NCBI RefSeq assembly: GCF_042186555.1
Contig: NC_133329.1
Span: forward strand, 188,825,206 to 188,889,205
Source: Aquarana catesbeiana
Lineage: Eukaryota; Chordata; Amphibia; Anura; Ranidae
Reading direction: 5' to 3'
Length of the DNA: 64,000 nucleotides
The notes below the pieces were generated by a model. It ran no database searches, was not told where the DNA came from, and saw only the letters and a list, made by a program, of their open reading frames with translations. Shown here piece by piece: positions 52,160-62,372 of this stretch. A program made the position numbers and the translations under genes. The stretch's first letter is position 1, and each line of letters begins with the position of its first letter.

Positions 52160-54610
52160 CCCTTCTTCCCCTCCCCTCCCTTCTTCCCCTTCCTTCCTTC
52201 TTCCCCTTCCCCTTCTTCCCCTTCCCCTTCTTCCCCTTCTTCCCTTCTTCCCTTCTTCCCCTTCTTCCCCTTCTTCCCCTTCTTCCCCTTCCCCTTCTTC
52301 CCCTTCCCCTTCTTCCCCTTCTTCCCTTCTTCCCCTTCCCCTTCTTCCCCTTCTTCCCCTTCCCCTTCTTCCCCTTCTTCCCCTTCTTCCCATTCTTCCG
52401 CTTCTTCCCCTTCTTCCCCTTCTTCCGCTTCTTCCCCTTCTTCCCTTCTTCCCCTTCCCCTTCCCTTTCTTCCTCTTCTTCCCCTTCTTCCCTTCCCCTA
52501 CTTCCCTTCCCTTCTTCCCTTCCCCTTCTTCCCCTTCTTCCCCTTCCCCTACTTCCCTTCTCCTTCTTCCCTTCCCCTATCCCCTTCCCCTTCTTCCCCT
52601 TCTTCCCCTTCCCCTTCTTCCCTTCTTCCCCTTCTTCCCTTCTTCCCTTCCCCTTCTTCCCCTTCTTCCCCTTCCCTTCCCTTCTTCCCTTCTTCCCCTT
52701 CCCCTTCTTCCCCTTCTTCCTCTTCTTCCCTTCCCCTTCTTCCCCTTCTCCCCCTTCCCCTTCCCTTTCTTCCTCTTCTTCCCCTTCTTCCCCTTCCCCT
52801 TCTTCCCTTCCCTTCTTCCCCTTCCCCTTCTTCCCTTCTTCCCCTTCCCCTTCTTCCCCTTCTCCTTCTTCCCCTTCCCCTTATTCCCCTTCCCCTTCTT
52901 CCCCTTCCCCTTCTTCCCCTTCTTCCCCTTCTTCCCCTTCTTCCCCTTCCCCTTCTTCCCCTTCTTCCCCTTCCCCTTCCCCTTCTTCCCCTTCTTCCCC
53001 TTCCCCTTCTTCCACTTCTTCCCCTTCTTCCCCTTCCTCTTCTTCCCCTTCTTCCCCTTCCTCTTTCCTTCCCCTTCTTCCCCTTCCCTTCTTCCCCTTC
53101 TTCCCCTTCCCCTTCTTCCCTTCTTTCCCTTCTTCCCCTTCCCCTTCTTCCCCTTCTTCCCCTTCTTCCCCTTCCCCTATCTTTCCCTTCTTCCCCTTCT
53201 TCCCCTTCCCCTTCTTCCCCTTCCCTTCTTCCCCTTCTTCCCCTTCTTCCCCTTCTTCCCCTTCCCCTTCTCCCCTTCTTCCCCTTCCCCTTCTTCCCCT
53301 TCCCCTTCTTCCCCTTCTTCCCCTTCCCCTTCTTCCCCTTCTTCCCCTTCCCCTTCTTCCCCTTCTTCCCCTTCCCCTTCTTCCCCTTCCCCTTCTTCCC
53401 CTTCTTCCCCTTCTTCCCCTTCCCCTTCTTCCCCTTCTTCCCTTCTTCCCCTTCCCCTTCTTCCCTTCTTCCCCTTCCCCTTCTTCCCCTTCTTCCCCTT
53501 CTTCCCCTTCCCCTTCTTCCCCTTCTTCCCCTTCCCCTTCTTCCCCTTCTTCCCCTTCCCCTTCTTCCCCTTCCCCTTCTTCCCCTTCCCCTTCTTTCCT
53601 TCCCCTTCTTCCTTCCCCTTCTTTCCCTTCTTCCCCTTCTTCCCCTTCCCCTTCTTCCCCTTCTTCCCCTTCTTCCCCTTCTTCCCCTTCCCCTTCTTCC
53701 CCTTCTTCCCCTTCTTCCCCTTCCCCTTCTTCCCCTTCTCCTTCTTCCCTTCTTCCCCTTCCCCTTCTTCCCCTTCTTCCCCTTCCCCTTCTTCCCCTTC
53801 TTTCCCTTCTTCCCCTTCCCCTTCTTCCCCTTCTTCCCCTTCTTCCCCTTCCCCTTCTTTCCCTTCTTCCCCTTCTTCCCCTTCCCCTTCTTCCCCTTCT
53901 TCCCTTCTTCCCCTTCTTCCCTTCTTCCCCTTCCCCTTCTTCCCCTTCTTCCCCTTCCCCTTCTTCCCCTTCTTCCCCTTCCCTTCTTCCCCTTCCCCTT
54001 CTTCCCCTTCTTCCCCTTCCCCTTCTTCCCTTCTTCCCCTTCTTCCCTTCCCCTTCTTCCCCTTCCCCTTCCCCTTCTTCCCCTTCCCTTCTTCCCCTTC
54101 TTCCCTTCTTCCCCTTCCCCTTCTTCCCCTTCTTCCCTTCCCCTTCTTCCCCTTCTTCCCCTTCTTCCCCTTCCCCTTCTTCCCCTTCCCCTTCTTCCCC
54201 TTCTTCCCCTTCCCCTTCTTCCCCTTCCCCTTCTTTCCCTTCCCCTTCTTCCCTTCCCCTTCTTTCCCTTCTTCCCCTTCTTCCCCTTCCCTTCTTCCCT
54301 TCTTCCCCTTCTTCCCCTTCCCCTTCTTCCCCTTCTTCCCCTTCCCCTTCTTCCCCTTCTTCTTCTTCCCCTTCTTCCCCTTCCCCTTCTTCCCCTTCTT
54401 CCCCTTCCCCTTCTCCCCCTTCCCCCTTCCCCTTCTTCCCCTTCTTCCCCTTCTTCCCTTCCCCTTCTTCCCCTTCTCCTTCTTCCCCTTATTCCCTTCC
54501 CCTTCCCCTTCTTTCCCCTTCTTCCCCTCCTTCCCCTTCCCCTTCCCCTTCTTCCCTTCCCCTTCTTCCCCTTCCCCTTCTTCCCCTTCCCCTTCCCCTT
54601 CTTCCCCTTC
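52160..54610. repeat. Polypyrimidine array, block 4 (about 2.45 kb)
   Basis: Words are CCCCTT and CTTCTTCCC with almost no G; cttccgc variants near 52398-52430 match those near 48959-48990 and 49884-49900. Single-base length changes in C runs (ccc for cccc) are much more frequent than before the gap, which looks like unpolished long-read consensus or a decaying array edge. Confidence 0.93.
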
Positions 54611-55380
54611 AAAATTGTATCACGGACAGTACTCAATTTTCTCTGTCATAATTGCACTAATACGGCTACAATCAAATCAAGTAATTCCCAGTTAGTAATT
54701 GCAAAGAAGAAAGATTCATACCCAAGATCATTCAGTGTGATTTAGTCTCCGTTTCCACTGATGCAATTTGTCATGTGACTTTGAATACAAAGTCGCATTA
54801 CAAGTCGCAGCCCATTGATTTCTATAGCACCCGTTCCAATCGATGCGACTCAAAGCTGTAGCGACTCTGAAAGGGTACCTGCACCACTCTGATGCGACTC
54901 TGGATCAAAGTCACATTCAAAGCCACACCACAGTCGCATTAAAGTCGCAACTCAGTCGCAACCCTTCCCCTTCTTCCCCTTCTTCCCCTTCCCCTTCCCC
55001 TTCTTCCCCTTCCCCTTCCCCTTCTTCCCCTTCAAAATTGTATCACGGACAGTACTCAATTTTCTCTGTCATAATTGCACTAATACGGCTACAATCAAAT
55101 CAAGTAATTCCCAGTTAGTAATTGCAAAGAAGAAAGATTCATACCCAAGATCATTCAGTGTGATTTAGTCTCCGTTTCCACTGATGCAATTTGTCATGTG
55201 ACTTTGAATACAAAGTCGCATTACAAGTCGCAGCCCATTGATTTCTATAGCACCCGTTCCAATCGATGCGACTCAAAGCTGTAGCGACTCTGAAAGGGTA
55301 CCTGCACCACTCTGATGCGACTCTGGATCAAAGTCACATTCAAAGCCACACCACAGTCGCATTAAAGTCGCAACTCAGTC
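54535..55380. repeat. 423-bp tandem duplication at the array edge
   Basis: Everything from the last pyrimidine words through the aaaattgtatcacgg sequence and most of a MITE (to 54957) is repeated at 54958-55380. The offset is exactly 423 and I see no difference over the non-pyrimidine part. The first copy of the MITE is cut at actcagtc. This is a genuine recent duplication or an assembly duplicate. Confidence 0.88.
54750..54957. mobile_element. Truncated MITE (first copy of the 423-bp duplication)
   Basis: It begins with the terminal repeat cgtttccactgatgcaat (54750-54767) and carries gtcgca and atgcgactc words. The right terminal repeat is missing because the duplication unit ends inside it. 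Confidence 0.8.
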
Positions 55381-55421
55381 ACACTCAATCGTGTGACCTT
55401 AGCATTGCATCAGTGGAAACG
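55173..55421. mobile_element. Complete MITE with perfect 18-bp terminal inverted repeats
   Basis: Left end cgtttccactgatgcaat (55173-55190) and right end attgcatcagtggaaacg (55404-55421) are exact reverse complements. The interior is non-coding and full of gtcgca, tgcgact and catgtgact words. No obvious target duplication is visible, so the superfamily is not assigned. Confidence 0.85.
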
Positions 55422-55429
55422 TAGTTCTA

Positions 55430-56190
55430 TGCCCACTGGTGCGTTTCAGTCACAATAATTGGCCTAATCTCATTCAAAGGGTCAACTGAAATTGCTTTTT
55501 GGCAGTGAGCACATATCCTTTTCCACTGCCTCCAAGATTCCAAATGGAGCCCTCATCATTCGCTCTTACAATTGCATTTTATATATACACAATATTCAAA
55601 ATCAGTCTCATCAAAATATTCACATAGACAAAAGGTGAAAAAATAAAAGTTCTGAGAAGTTTGTTAATCTGGGTATTCAGAGACAGGTAAAAACAAAAGG
55701 CATAAAAAATACTTAGGGTTTCTGGAGTTAGGACTGTATAGACCAGCTCTGTCTTCCATACACAAAATAAAATTCACCCAAACGTTAAACTTCCTCACAT
55801 GCAGCACCATCTGATATGGCAATCTTTATACCTACCTCACTTACACGCTTATTAATCCATCAAATAAGTGAATACAACCTTGTCTACTTGAGAACCGACC
55901 CCTGCGGTTGCAACTATAACCAATTAAATTAAGAACGGATAATAACTGTGTGAAAATAATAACAATAATTGTTCAAACTTACTATTGTATAGAAAAGAAA
56001 CTTGTAATATTGTTATAAAGGACATTCAGTATATGAGGACAAATTGTAGGATAGGAAAAGTTACAGAAAAGATGAAGTCACACACTAAGAAAAGTGAAAG
56101 AGGTACATTTACAGAGAAACCTTATGCTTCTTAGATTGCGAACCAAATGGACTGAGCCAATGAACTGTGTTCCAATATATACACACTTGT
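55430..56190. other. AT-rich non-coding stretch
   Basis: Nothing recognised: no motif-bearing frame, no terminal repeats, no tandem array. Confidence 0.5.
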
Positions 56191-56195
56191 AAAAC

Positions 56196-56246
56196 CCCAC
56201 CCCTCCTCACACCCCTTCCATATGGTGGGGGGGTGAGGAGGGGTGG
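56196..56246. repeat. G/C-rich hairpin
   Basis: ccacccctcctcacacccc on the left and ggggtgaggaggggtgg on the right are inverted copies separated by about a dozen bases around ttccatatgg. The stem is about 17 bp with one bulge. It could mark the ends of a small inverted repeat or a folded DNA structure. Confidence 0.7.
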
Positions 56247-56619
56247 CGCATTGCCACATTCCTTCAAGGGTGGGGGGTTGCACATAAGCCAGGTGGCCAC
56301 ACTTGGCCAACTGGAGGTCTTTACATGTCATAAACCCCTCTCTGCCCAACCCATTTAAGTAAAACAAGTTTGGTAACATTACTCTGTCAGCCTTACAACC
56401 CCCAAGTGATTCCCTCCATGCAAGGGATAGTACATCTATAAACCAGGTGGTATAAATGACACTATAAACAGAGCTTAAAACAGAGCTCTTTTAGGATGTC
56501 AGCTGTTCTCAGAATGTCCAGGCAATTTCCTGACACACTGTTTTTAAGCCACATTACATGTCCATTTATTAATGTTGATTATCATTGAAGGTAAAAAATC
56601 ATAGGCCTCACATTTCCAC

Positions 56620-57125
56620 TGCAATGGTGGGCACAGTGATGCTGCATTTTTGGGAACAGTGAGGCTGCATTTGATGTGCACAGTGAGGCTGCATTCACGG
56701 GCCCAGTGAGGCCGCATTTGATGGGCACAGTGATGCTGCGTTGATGGGCACAGTGAGGCTGCAATGGTGGGCACAGTGAGACTGCATTCACGGGCACAGT
56801 AAAGCTGCATTTGATGAGCACAGTGATGCTGCATTGATGAGCACAGTGATGCTGCATTGATGAGCACAGTGAGGCTGCAATGGCGGGCACAGCGAGGCTG
56901 CAATGGTGGGCACAGCGAGGCTGCAATGGTGGGCACAGCGAGGATGCATTTGATGGGCACAGTGAGGCTGCAATTGATTGGCACAGTGAGGCTGCAATTG
57001 ATGGGCACAGTGAGCAGTGAGGCTGCAATTGATGGGCACAGTGAGGCTGTATTTGATTGGCACAGTGAGGCTGCATTGATGGGCACAGTGAGGATGCATT
57101 TGATGGGCACTGGTGAGGCTGCATT
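56620..57125. repeat. Minisatellite of about 20-24-bp units
   Basis: Roughly 20 or more copies of ggctgcatttgatgggcaca-like units (core gggcacagtgaggctgca). Unit length alternates because tt, ttga or gg bases come and go. Similar gggcacagtgaggctgca minisatellites are frequent in frogs. Apparent ORFs of up to 198 codons on the minus strand are by-products of the repeat. Confidence 0.9.
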
Positions 57126-57588
57126 GAGCTCTTGTATCATGTCTGCAGTCTAGGACCATCTCCTGTATCATGTCTACATTCTCTGAGGGAGTCTGGAGAG
57201 GAGTCAAGAGTGGGAGCACCACCGGGATGAGGGTCATGGGAGCAGTCAGACGTGTGTGGACTGTGGTGAGGAGACTATAGGATGAAACCAGAGCCACCAA
57301 GCTGGAGCCGACTGACTGAGCTCTGCACAGTGCACCTGAGAGTAGGTCAGTGACAGCACCGCTAGGCCAGTCTGAGGGGGGAGAGGGTCACTGATGTAAG
57401 GAGGAAGTGAATACGATAATGTAAGGGGGCACTGATATATAGGTTTCCCCCTTATATCAGTAACCCACTCCCCTTACCTTAGTGTATTCTTTCTGCAGAA
57501 GGTGCGCCCCCCCATGTTCTGTGTTCCTGGGGCCCCCCTTGATGATTGACAACTTTTAACTGGAATTTGTTTATATATAATACACTCT
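57126..57588. other. Non-coding stretch before the gypsy element
   Basis: No gene. Near 57426-57480 there is an imperfect inverted repeat (taagggggcactgatata against tatatcagtaacccactcccctta), perhaps a small MITE-like element. Confidence 0.4.
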
Positions 57589-58470
57589 TCAAATGTGCTT
57601 TAAAATACACGGCAGGTGTCTGCGGTCAGCATGGAGTCTGTACCTATCATTAGCATGATGCAAAGCCTCCTGGACTTGTGCCCAAGTGGAACGAAGACCA
57701 CGAAGATGCTCCTCTAGCGCAGGAATACTCTGTGGAACAAACGAGTCAGGCAACATGGAAGGTTGGAAACCATGATTCACCATAAACGGAGACAATCGTG
57801 AAGCAGAATTCAAGGCACCGTTGTGAGCAAACTCTGCCCATGGTAATAGGTCTGACCAGTTGCTGTGATGGTCAGAAATATAGCAACGAAGGATTTGCTC
57901 CAAGGACTGCTTGGCTCGTTCTGCGGCCCCATTAGACTGTGGGTGATACACAGAGGGGAAAGCAAGCTGAATTTCCAGCTATGCACAAAAGGCTCGCCAG
58001 AACCGGGACACAAACTGACTATCCCTATCCGAGACAATCACCTTGGGTAGCCCATGTAAACGAAAGATCTCCCAAGCAAAAATGGAAGCCTTCTTAAGTG
58101 GAATAAAATGACACATCTTTGAGAACCGGTCAACCACCATAAGGATAACTGTGTTGCCTTGGGAGTTGGACAGCTCCACAATGAAATCCATAGACAGGTG
58201 GGTCCAGGGCCTCTCTTCATTGGGTATGGGTTGTAGGAGGCCCACTGGCAGGTGTTGTGGAGTCTTACTCTGAGCACACACAGAACAGGCAGCTACGAAG
58301 GCAATTACATCAGCACGTAGACTAGGCAACCAGAATTGTTGGGAAATGGCCCAAACGAGTTGATTCTTACCAGGGTGGCCAGCTGCCTTGGGAGAATGGT
58401 AAGTCTGGAGCTCGGCAGTACGGAGACACTCTGAGACAAAGCAGCGGTCACAAGGTTTCTCAGGAGGAGC
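57589..58470 (-). pseudogene. Gypsy integrase, 3'-truncated
   Basis: The integrase inserts the cDNA copy. The catalytic triad region is visible: MDFIVELS (first Asp), VSDRDSQFVS (second Asp) and PQSNGAAERAKQSLEQ (Glu). The H/C zinc-binding region upstream shows AGHPGKNQLVW and CSVCAQSKTP. A TAG at about 57978 falls between the second and third catalytic blocks. After YRLHADRRHLP the expected C-terminal domain is missing and unrelated sequence follows. Confidence 0.88.
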
Positions 58471-58476
58471 ATCGAC

Positions 58477-59284
58477 CTAAGCAGCAAGAATATTGTCACC
58501 CAAAGGAGAAGTAAGACTGGTGCGAACCGTAGCCAGAATACGATCAGGAGGAATCATAGGGGCCGGAACCGACTCCAACTTGTAAGTGGAGGAAAATTGT
58601 TGTGACAAGGCATCAGCCCTTACATTCTTAGTACCGGGTAAGAATGAGACAATGTAATTGAAACTTGACAAGAAAAGAGCCCATCGCGCCCTTCTGGGAG
58701 AGAGGCATTTAGCCTCAGACAAGAATGTAAGATTCTTATGGTCAGTAAGAATGAGAACCGGCACAGTGGTACCTTCGAGGAGATGTCTCCATTCTTTCAG
58801 GGCTAAAATAATTGGTGACAGAGCTGTCACCAATCTCGTAATTGCACTAGGCAGGTGACAATTTCTTGGAAAAGTAGCCACAAGGATGCATAGCACTCTC
58901 AGAGGTAGGACGTTGAGACAGAAGGGCGCCAACACCAGTCTCGGAAGCATCAACCTCAAGGATAAAAGTTAACGTAGGATCAGGATGTGCCAACACAGGA
59001 GCAGAAACAAAGGCAGCCTTGAGACTTTCAAAGGCCTTAATGGACTCCGGAGACCAACTCTGTGGATTACCGTTCTTTCTGGTCATATTGGTCAGGGGCT
59101 TGACCAGAGATGATAAGTTATGAATAAACTTCCGATAATAGTTGGCAAACCCAGGAAATGCTGCAGAGGACGTAACCCCACGGGTCGAGGCCACTGTAGG
59201 ACTGCTGAAAGTTTCTCTGGGTCGAAAAACCAGCAGTGGAAATGACATAGCCCAGCAATTTAACCTGTTCCCGATGGAACTCAC
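58477..59284 (-). pseudogene. Gypsy RNase H region
   Basis: Two frames carry it: FANYYRKFIHNLSSLVKPLT (RT thumb), then LTFILEVDASETGVGALLSQ (the RNase H DAS block) and HPCGYFSKKLSPA up to 58847; then ALKEWRHLLEG, VLILTDHKNLTFL and ARWALFLSSFNYIVSFLPG in the next frame to 58477. A one-base shift near 58860 separates them. Confidence 0.87.
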
Positions 59285-59420
59285 ACTTCTCCAGTTTAAA
59301 ATAGAGATTGTTCTCTCTTAATTTCTGAAGCACACGACAGACATCTGTGTGGTGGCTCTCCAGGGACTTGGAAAATATGAGGATGTCATCGAGATAAACC
59401 ACCACACGTAACTGCAACAA
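59118..59420 (-). pseudogene. Gypsy RT, catalytic YLDD part
   Basis: Begins QLRVVVYLDDILIFSKS, with the catalytic YLDD box at about 59396-59385, then KLRENNLYFKLEKCEFH and VKLLGYVIS. It is joined to the preceding part by a one-base deletion near 59440. After YVIST the frame drifts, another shift relative to the RNase H part. Confidence 0.88.
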
Positions 59421-59429
59421 ATCTCGGAG

Positions 59430-60862
59430 GACATCATTAATAATTCCTGGAAAACTGTTGGAGAGTTACAAAGGCAAAAAGGCATTACGAGATACTCATA
59501 ATGGCCTGTTCTGGTATTAAATGCAGTTTTCCACTCGTCGCCCTCCTTAATCCTCACAAGATTGTAAGCCCCTCTCAAATCAAGCTTAGTGAAAACCGTT
59601 GCTCCCTTGAGGCGGTCAAATAACTCTGTAATCAATGGGATCGGGTAGGCATTCTTAATTATGAAATGATTGAGACCCCTATAATCAATACAAGGTCTCA
59701 GTTCACCCTCCATGGCTTTATCCTCCAAGACCGACAAAGGGTAAACCCGGCCACGAGGGGGAGTGGCACCAGGTTGAAGGTCAATTGCGCAATCATACGG
59801 ACGGTGTGGAGGCAAACTACCGGCTTGACCTTTGTCAAAGACATCGCTAAAATCACGGTACTCCTCTGGCAGGGAGGAGAGTGAAGAGGTACACAGGACC
59901 TTGGTTACCTTCCGGAAGCATGTTTCACTGCATTGTGGTGACCAGGAGAGAACCTCAGCACGGAGCCAATCAAAAGAGGGGTTGTGCCTCTGTAACCAAG
60001 GATAACCAATAATCAGCGGAAACTTAGGAGAGGAAATCACTTGGAATTGGATTATCTCATGGTGAAGGGCCCCTACGGCCATGGACAACGGAACCGTCTC
60101 ATGAGTCACATGGGCAGCATCAATGAACAGGCCTGCAGCCCCAGAGTCGATTAGAGCCTGTATCTCAATAGACGACCTAGCCCAAAAAAGGGTGACCGAA
60201 ACCAGGGGCTTATCTTTCTGGATAACTGGGGACAACACAACATCACCTAAGGTCTGTCCATGACAGGACCTCAAGGTTCGGGTGTTCCCAGGATGGGTAG
60301 GGCAAGCCTTCAAAAAGTGACCTGCCTGGCCACAATAAAGGCACAATCTCTCCTTCCTCCTAATGGCTCTCTCATCCGTAGAAAGACGTGTGAAGCCCAA
60401 GTGCATGGGTTCATCTTCACTGACCGACTCGGTACCAGGAGGCATGGGAGGTGAGGGAGGTGAGACTGCAAAGCTCGGAGGCAAATGTACAGGAGGCTTC
60501 TGCAAGCACTCCTTAAAAGAAAGTCTTTCTCTGAGTCTGGAGTCAATGAGGATGGCAAACGAGATCAAGCTCTCCAGCTCAGTGGGTATATCTCGGGCTG
60601 CTATCTCATCCTTGATGGAATCCGAGAGACCATGAGAAAAAGCAGCCACGAGGGCCTCATTGTTCCAAGCAACCTCTGCTGCCAGAGTACGGAACTCAAT
60701 GGCGTAATCGGCAACAGTTCTCGTACTCTGTTTGATGGACATGAGGCACTTGGCAGCAGAAGCAGAGCGTGCGGGAATGTCAAATACCTTTTTAAAGGAG
60801 GCCACAAACTCAGGGTAACTCAAGACAACAGGTTTTTGTGTCTCCCATAGAGGGTTAGCCTA
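59430..60862 (-). pseudogene. Gypsy gag C-terminus, protease and RT N-terminal part
   Basis: A long open frame. Gag shows FVASFKKVFDIPARS...SVADYAIEFRTL-type sequence, then the zinc knuckle CLYCGQAGHFLKAC (about 60343-60302), protease with ALIDSGAAGLFID (about 60155-60115) and PLIIGYPWLQRHNP, then RT with RPCIDYRGLN, FTKLDLRGAYNLVRI and WKTAFNTRTGHYEYLVMPF. About 30 residues normally found between the YPLS...EDKAM block and GELRPCIDYRG are missing in frame (near 59710), which removes a conserved part of the RT. A TAG at 60860-60862 separates this frame from upstream gag. Confidence 0.9.
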
Positions 60863-61110
60863 GGCCAAGGCTCTCTCAGAAAGCAAAGATATCACAACCC
60901 TATTTTGCTTCTGTCCATGGGGAAACTCCTGGGGCAGCATCTCAAAGTATATCTCAACTTGGTTGAGAAACCTTCTGCATTGAACTGGATGAACCCCAAA
61001 TCGCTGGGGAAGCAGGGCGGAACCAGACATACCTCTTATAGAGGTAATACTCAAGGCGGGTGCCTGCACAGAGACTGGCGCAGCAGCAGGGACGGCCTGC
61101 AACTCAGGTT
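60863..61110 (-). pseudogene. Gypsy gag, segment after the CR1/L2 insert
   Basis: About 80 codons: ELQAVPAAAPVSVQAP, then SALLPQRFGVHPVQCRRFLNQVEIYFEMLPQ and VISLLSERALA. The P-x-x-F...C-R-x-F-L-x-Q region is typical of vertebrate gypsy Gag. It joins in frame with the segment at 62202-62372 when the LINE is skipped. It ends at TAG (CAG expected). Confidence 0.85.
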
Positions 61111-62201
61111 ACATAGTTACATAGTTAGGTTGAAAAAAGACACAAGTCCATCCAGTTCAACCTTAAAAACAATAAATTAAATAAAAAATATCGTACAATC
61201 CAATATACCCAATTGTATACCCTCAGTTGATCCAGAGGAAGGCAAAAAACCCCAGCAGAGCATGCTCCAATTTGCTACAGCAGGGGAAAAAATTCCTTCC
61301 TGATCCCCCAAGAGGCAATCGGATTTTCCCTGGATCAACTTTACCTATAAATATTAGTACCCAGTTATATTATGTACATATAGGAAAGTATCCAGGCCTT
61401 TCTTAAAGCAATCTACTGAGCTGGCCAGAACCACCTCTGTCGGGAGTCTATTCCACATTTTCACAGCTCTTACTGTGAAGAAACCTTTGCGTATTTGGAG
61501 ATGAAATCTCTTTTCCTCTAGACGTAAAGAGTGCCCCCGTGTCCTCTGGGTTGACCGTAAAGAGAATAACCCAACACCAAGATCATTATATGGACCCCTT
61601 ATATATATGAAAATGTTGATCATATCCCCCCCCTTATTCTCCTCTTCTCAAGAGTAAATAAATTCAGTTCCTCTAATCTTTCCTCATAGCTGAGCTCCTC
61701 CATGCCTCTTATCAGTTTGGTTGCCCTTCTCTGCACTTTCTCCAGTTCCCCGATAAACTTTTTGAGAACTGGTGCCCAAAACTGAACTGCATATTCCAGA
61801 TGAGGTCTTACTAATGCTTTGTAGAGGGGCAAAATTATATCTCTCTCTAGAGTCCATACCTCTCTTAATACAAGAAAGGACTTTGCTCGCTTTGGAAACC
61901 GCAGCTTGGCATTGCATGCTATTATTGAGCTTATGATCTACCAAAACCCCCAGATCCTTCTCAACCACGGATTCCCCCAGTTGTACTCCCTCTAGGATGT
62001 ATGATGCATGCATATTCTTAGCCCCCAAGTGCATAACCTTACATTTATCAACATTAAACCTCATCTGCCACATAGTTGCCCAATCAGACAGTGCATTGAG
62101 GTCGGCTTGTAAATTGGAGACATCCTGTAAGGATGTTATTCCACTGCATAGCTTGGTGTCATCTGCAAAGACAGAAATGTTACTTTTGATCCCAGTCCCC
62201 T
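61111..62201 (-). mobile_element. 5'-truncated CR1/L2-like LINE, with RT fragment
   Basis: A 1.09-kb minus-strand insert. It begins inside the RT at SNISVFADDTKLCSG (catalytic FADD), continues with ALSDWATMWQMRFN, KVMHLGAKN, EKDLGVLVDHKLN and CQAAVSKASKVLSCIKRGM; then, after a frameshift near 61835, PLYKALVRPHLEYAVQFWAP and KVQRRATKLIRGM; and, in another frame, RGHSLRLEEKRF and VKMWNRLPTEVV. It ends with the tandem word tatgtaactatgtaacct. A 5-bp word aggtt on both sides (61106-61110, 62202-62206) is the probable target duplication. It splits the gypsy gag. Confidence 0.9.
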
Positions 62202-62372
62202 AGGTTGTACCGGAGCAGCCACGGTGGGGGATTCCAGGTGAGCCGCGTGACTCAGGAGCGTTTGTAACGCCATGGCAAACTGATTCATGCGGTGATCTTG
62301 CTCATCCAATCTGGAAAAAATATTACCAACAAGTAGATTGACTGTATCTTCTGAATTCAGGGCCTTCGCCTA
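62202..62372 (-). pseudogene. Gypsy gag, N-terminal segment
   Basis: Minus strand reads LNSEDTVNLLVGNIFSRLDE, then QDHRMNQFAMALQTLLSHAA and LESPTVAAPVQP up to the LINE junction. The frame continues exactly into 61110. QDHRxNQxxxALQTLL is a usual start of gypsy Gag in vertebrates. A clear initiator Met is not visible; a tag precedes the frame. Confidence 0.8.

Noticed and set aside
44204..54745. 3513-codon open frame crossing the N gap
   Set aside because: Its middle is 500 unknown bases and the rest is array sequence.
56544..57300. Minus-strand frames of 170-198 codons rich in Cys, His, Ala and Pro
   Set aside because: They are translations of the gggcacagtgaggctgca minisatellite; the same pattern is open in several frames.
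61107..61165. tRNA-derived SINE, suggested by the repeated acatagtt words
   Set aside because: The words are the 3' tail of the CR1/L2-like LINE whose RT fragment continues upstream; no A and B boxes are seen.
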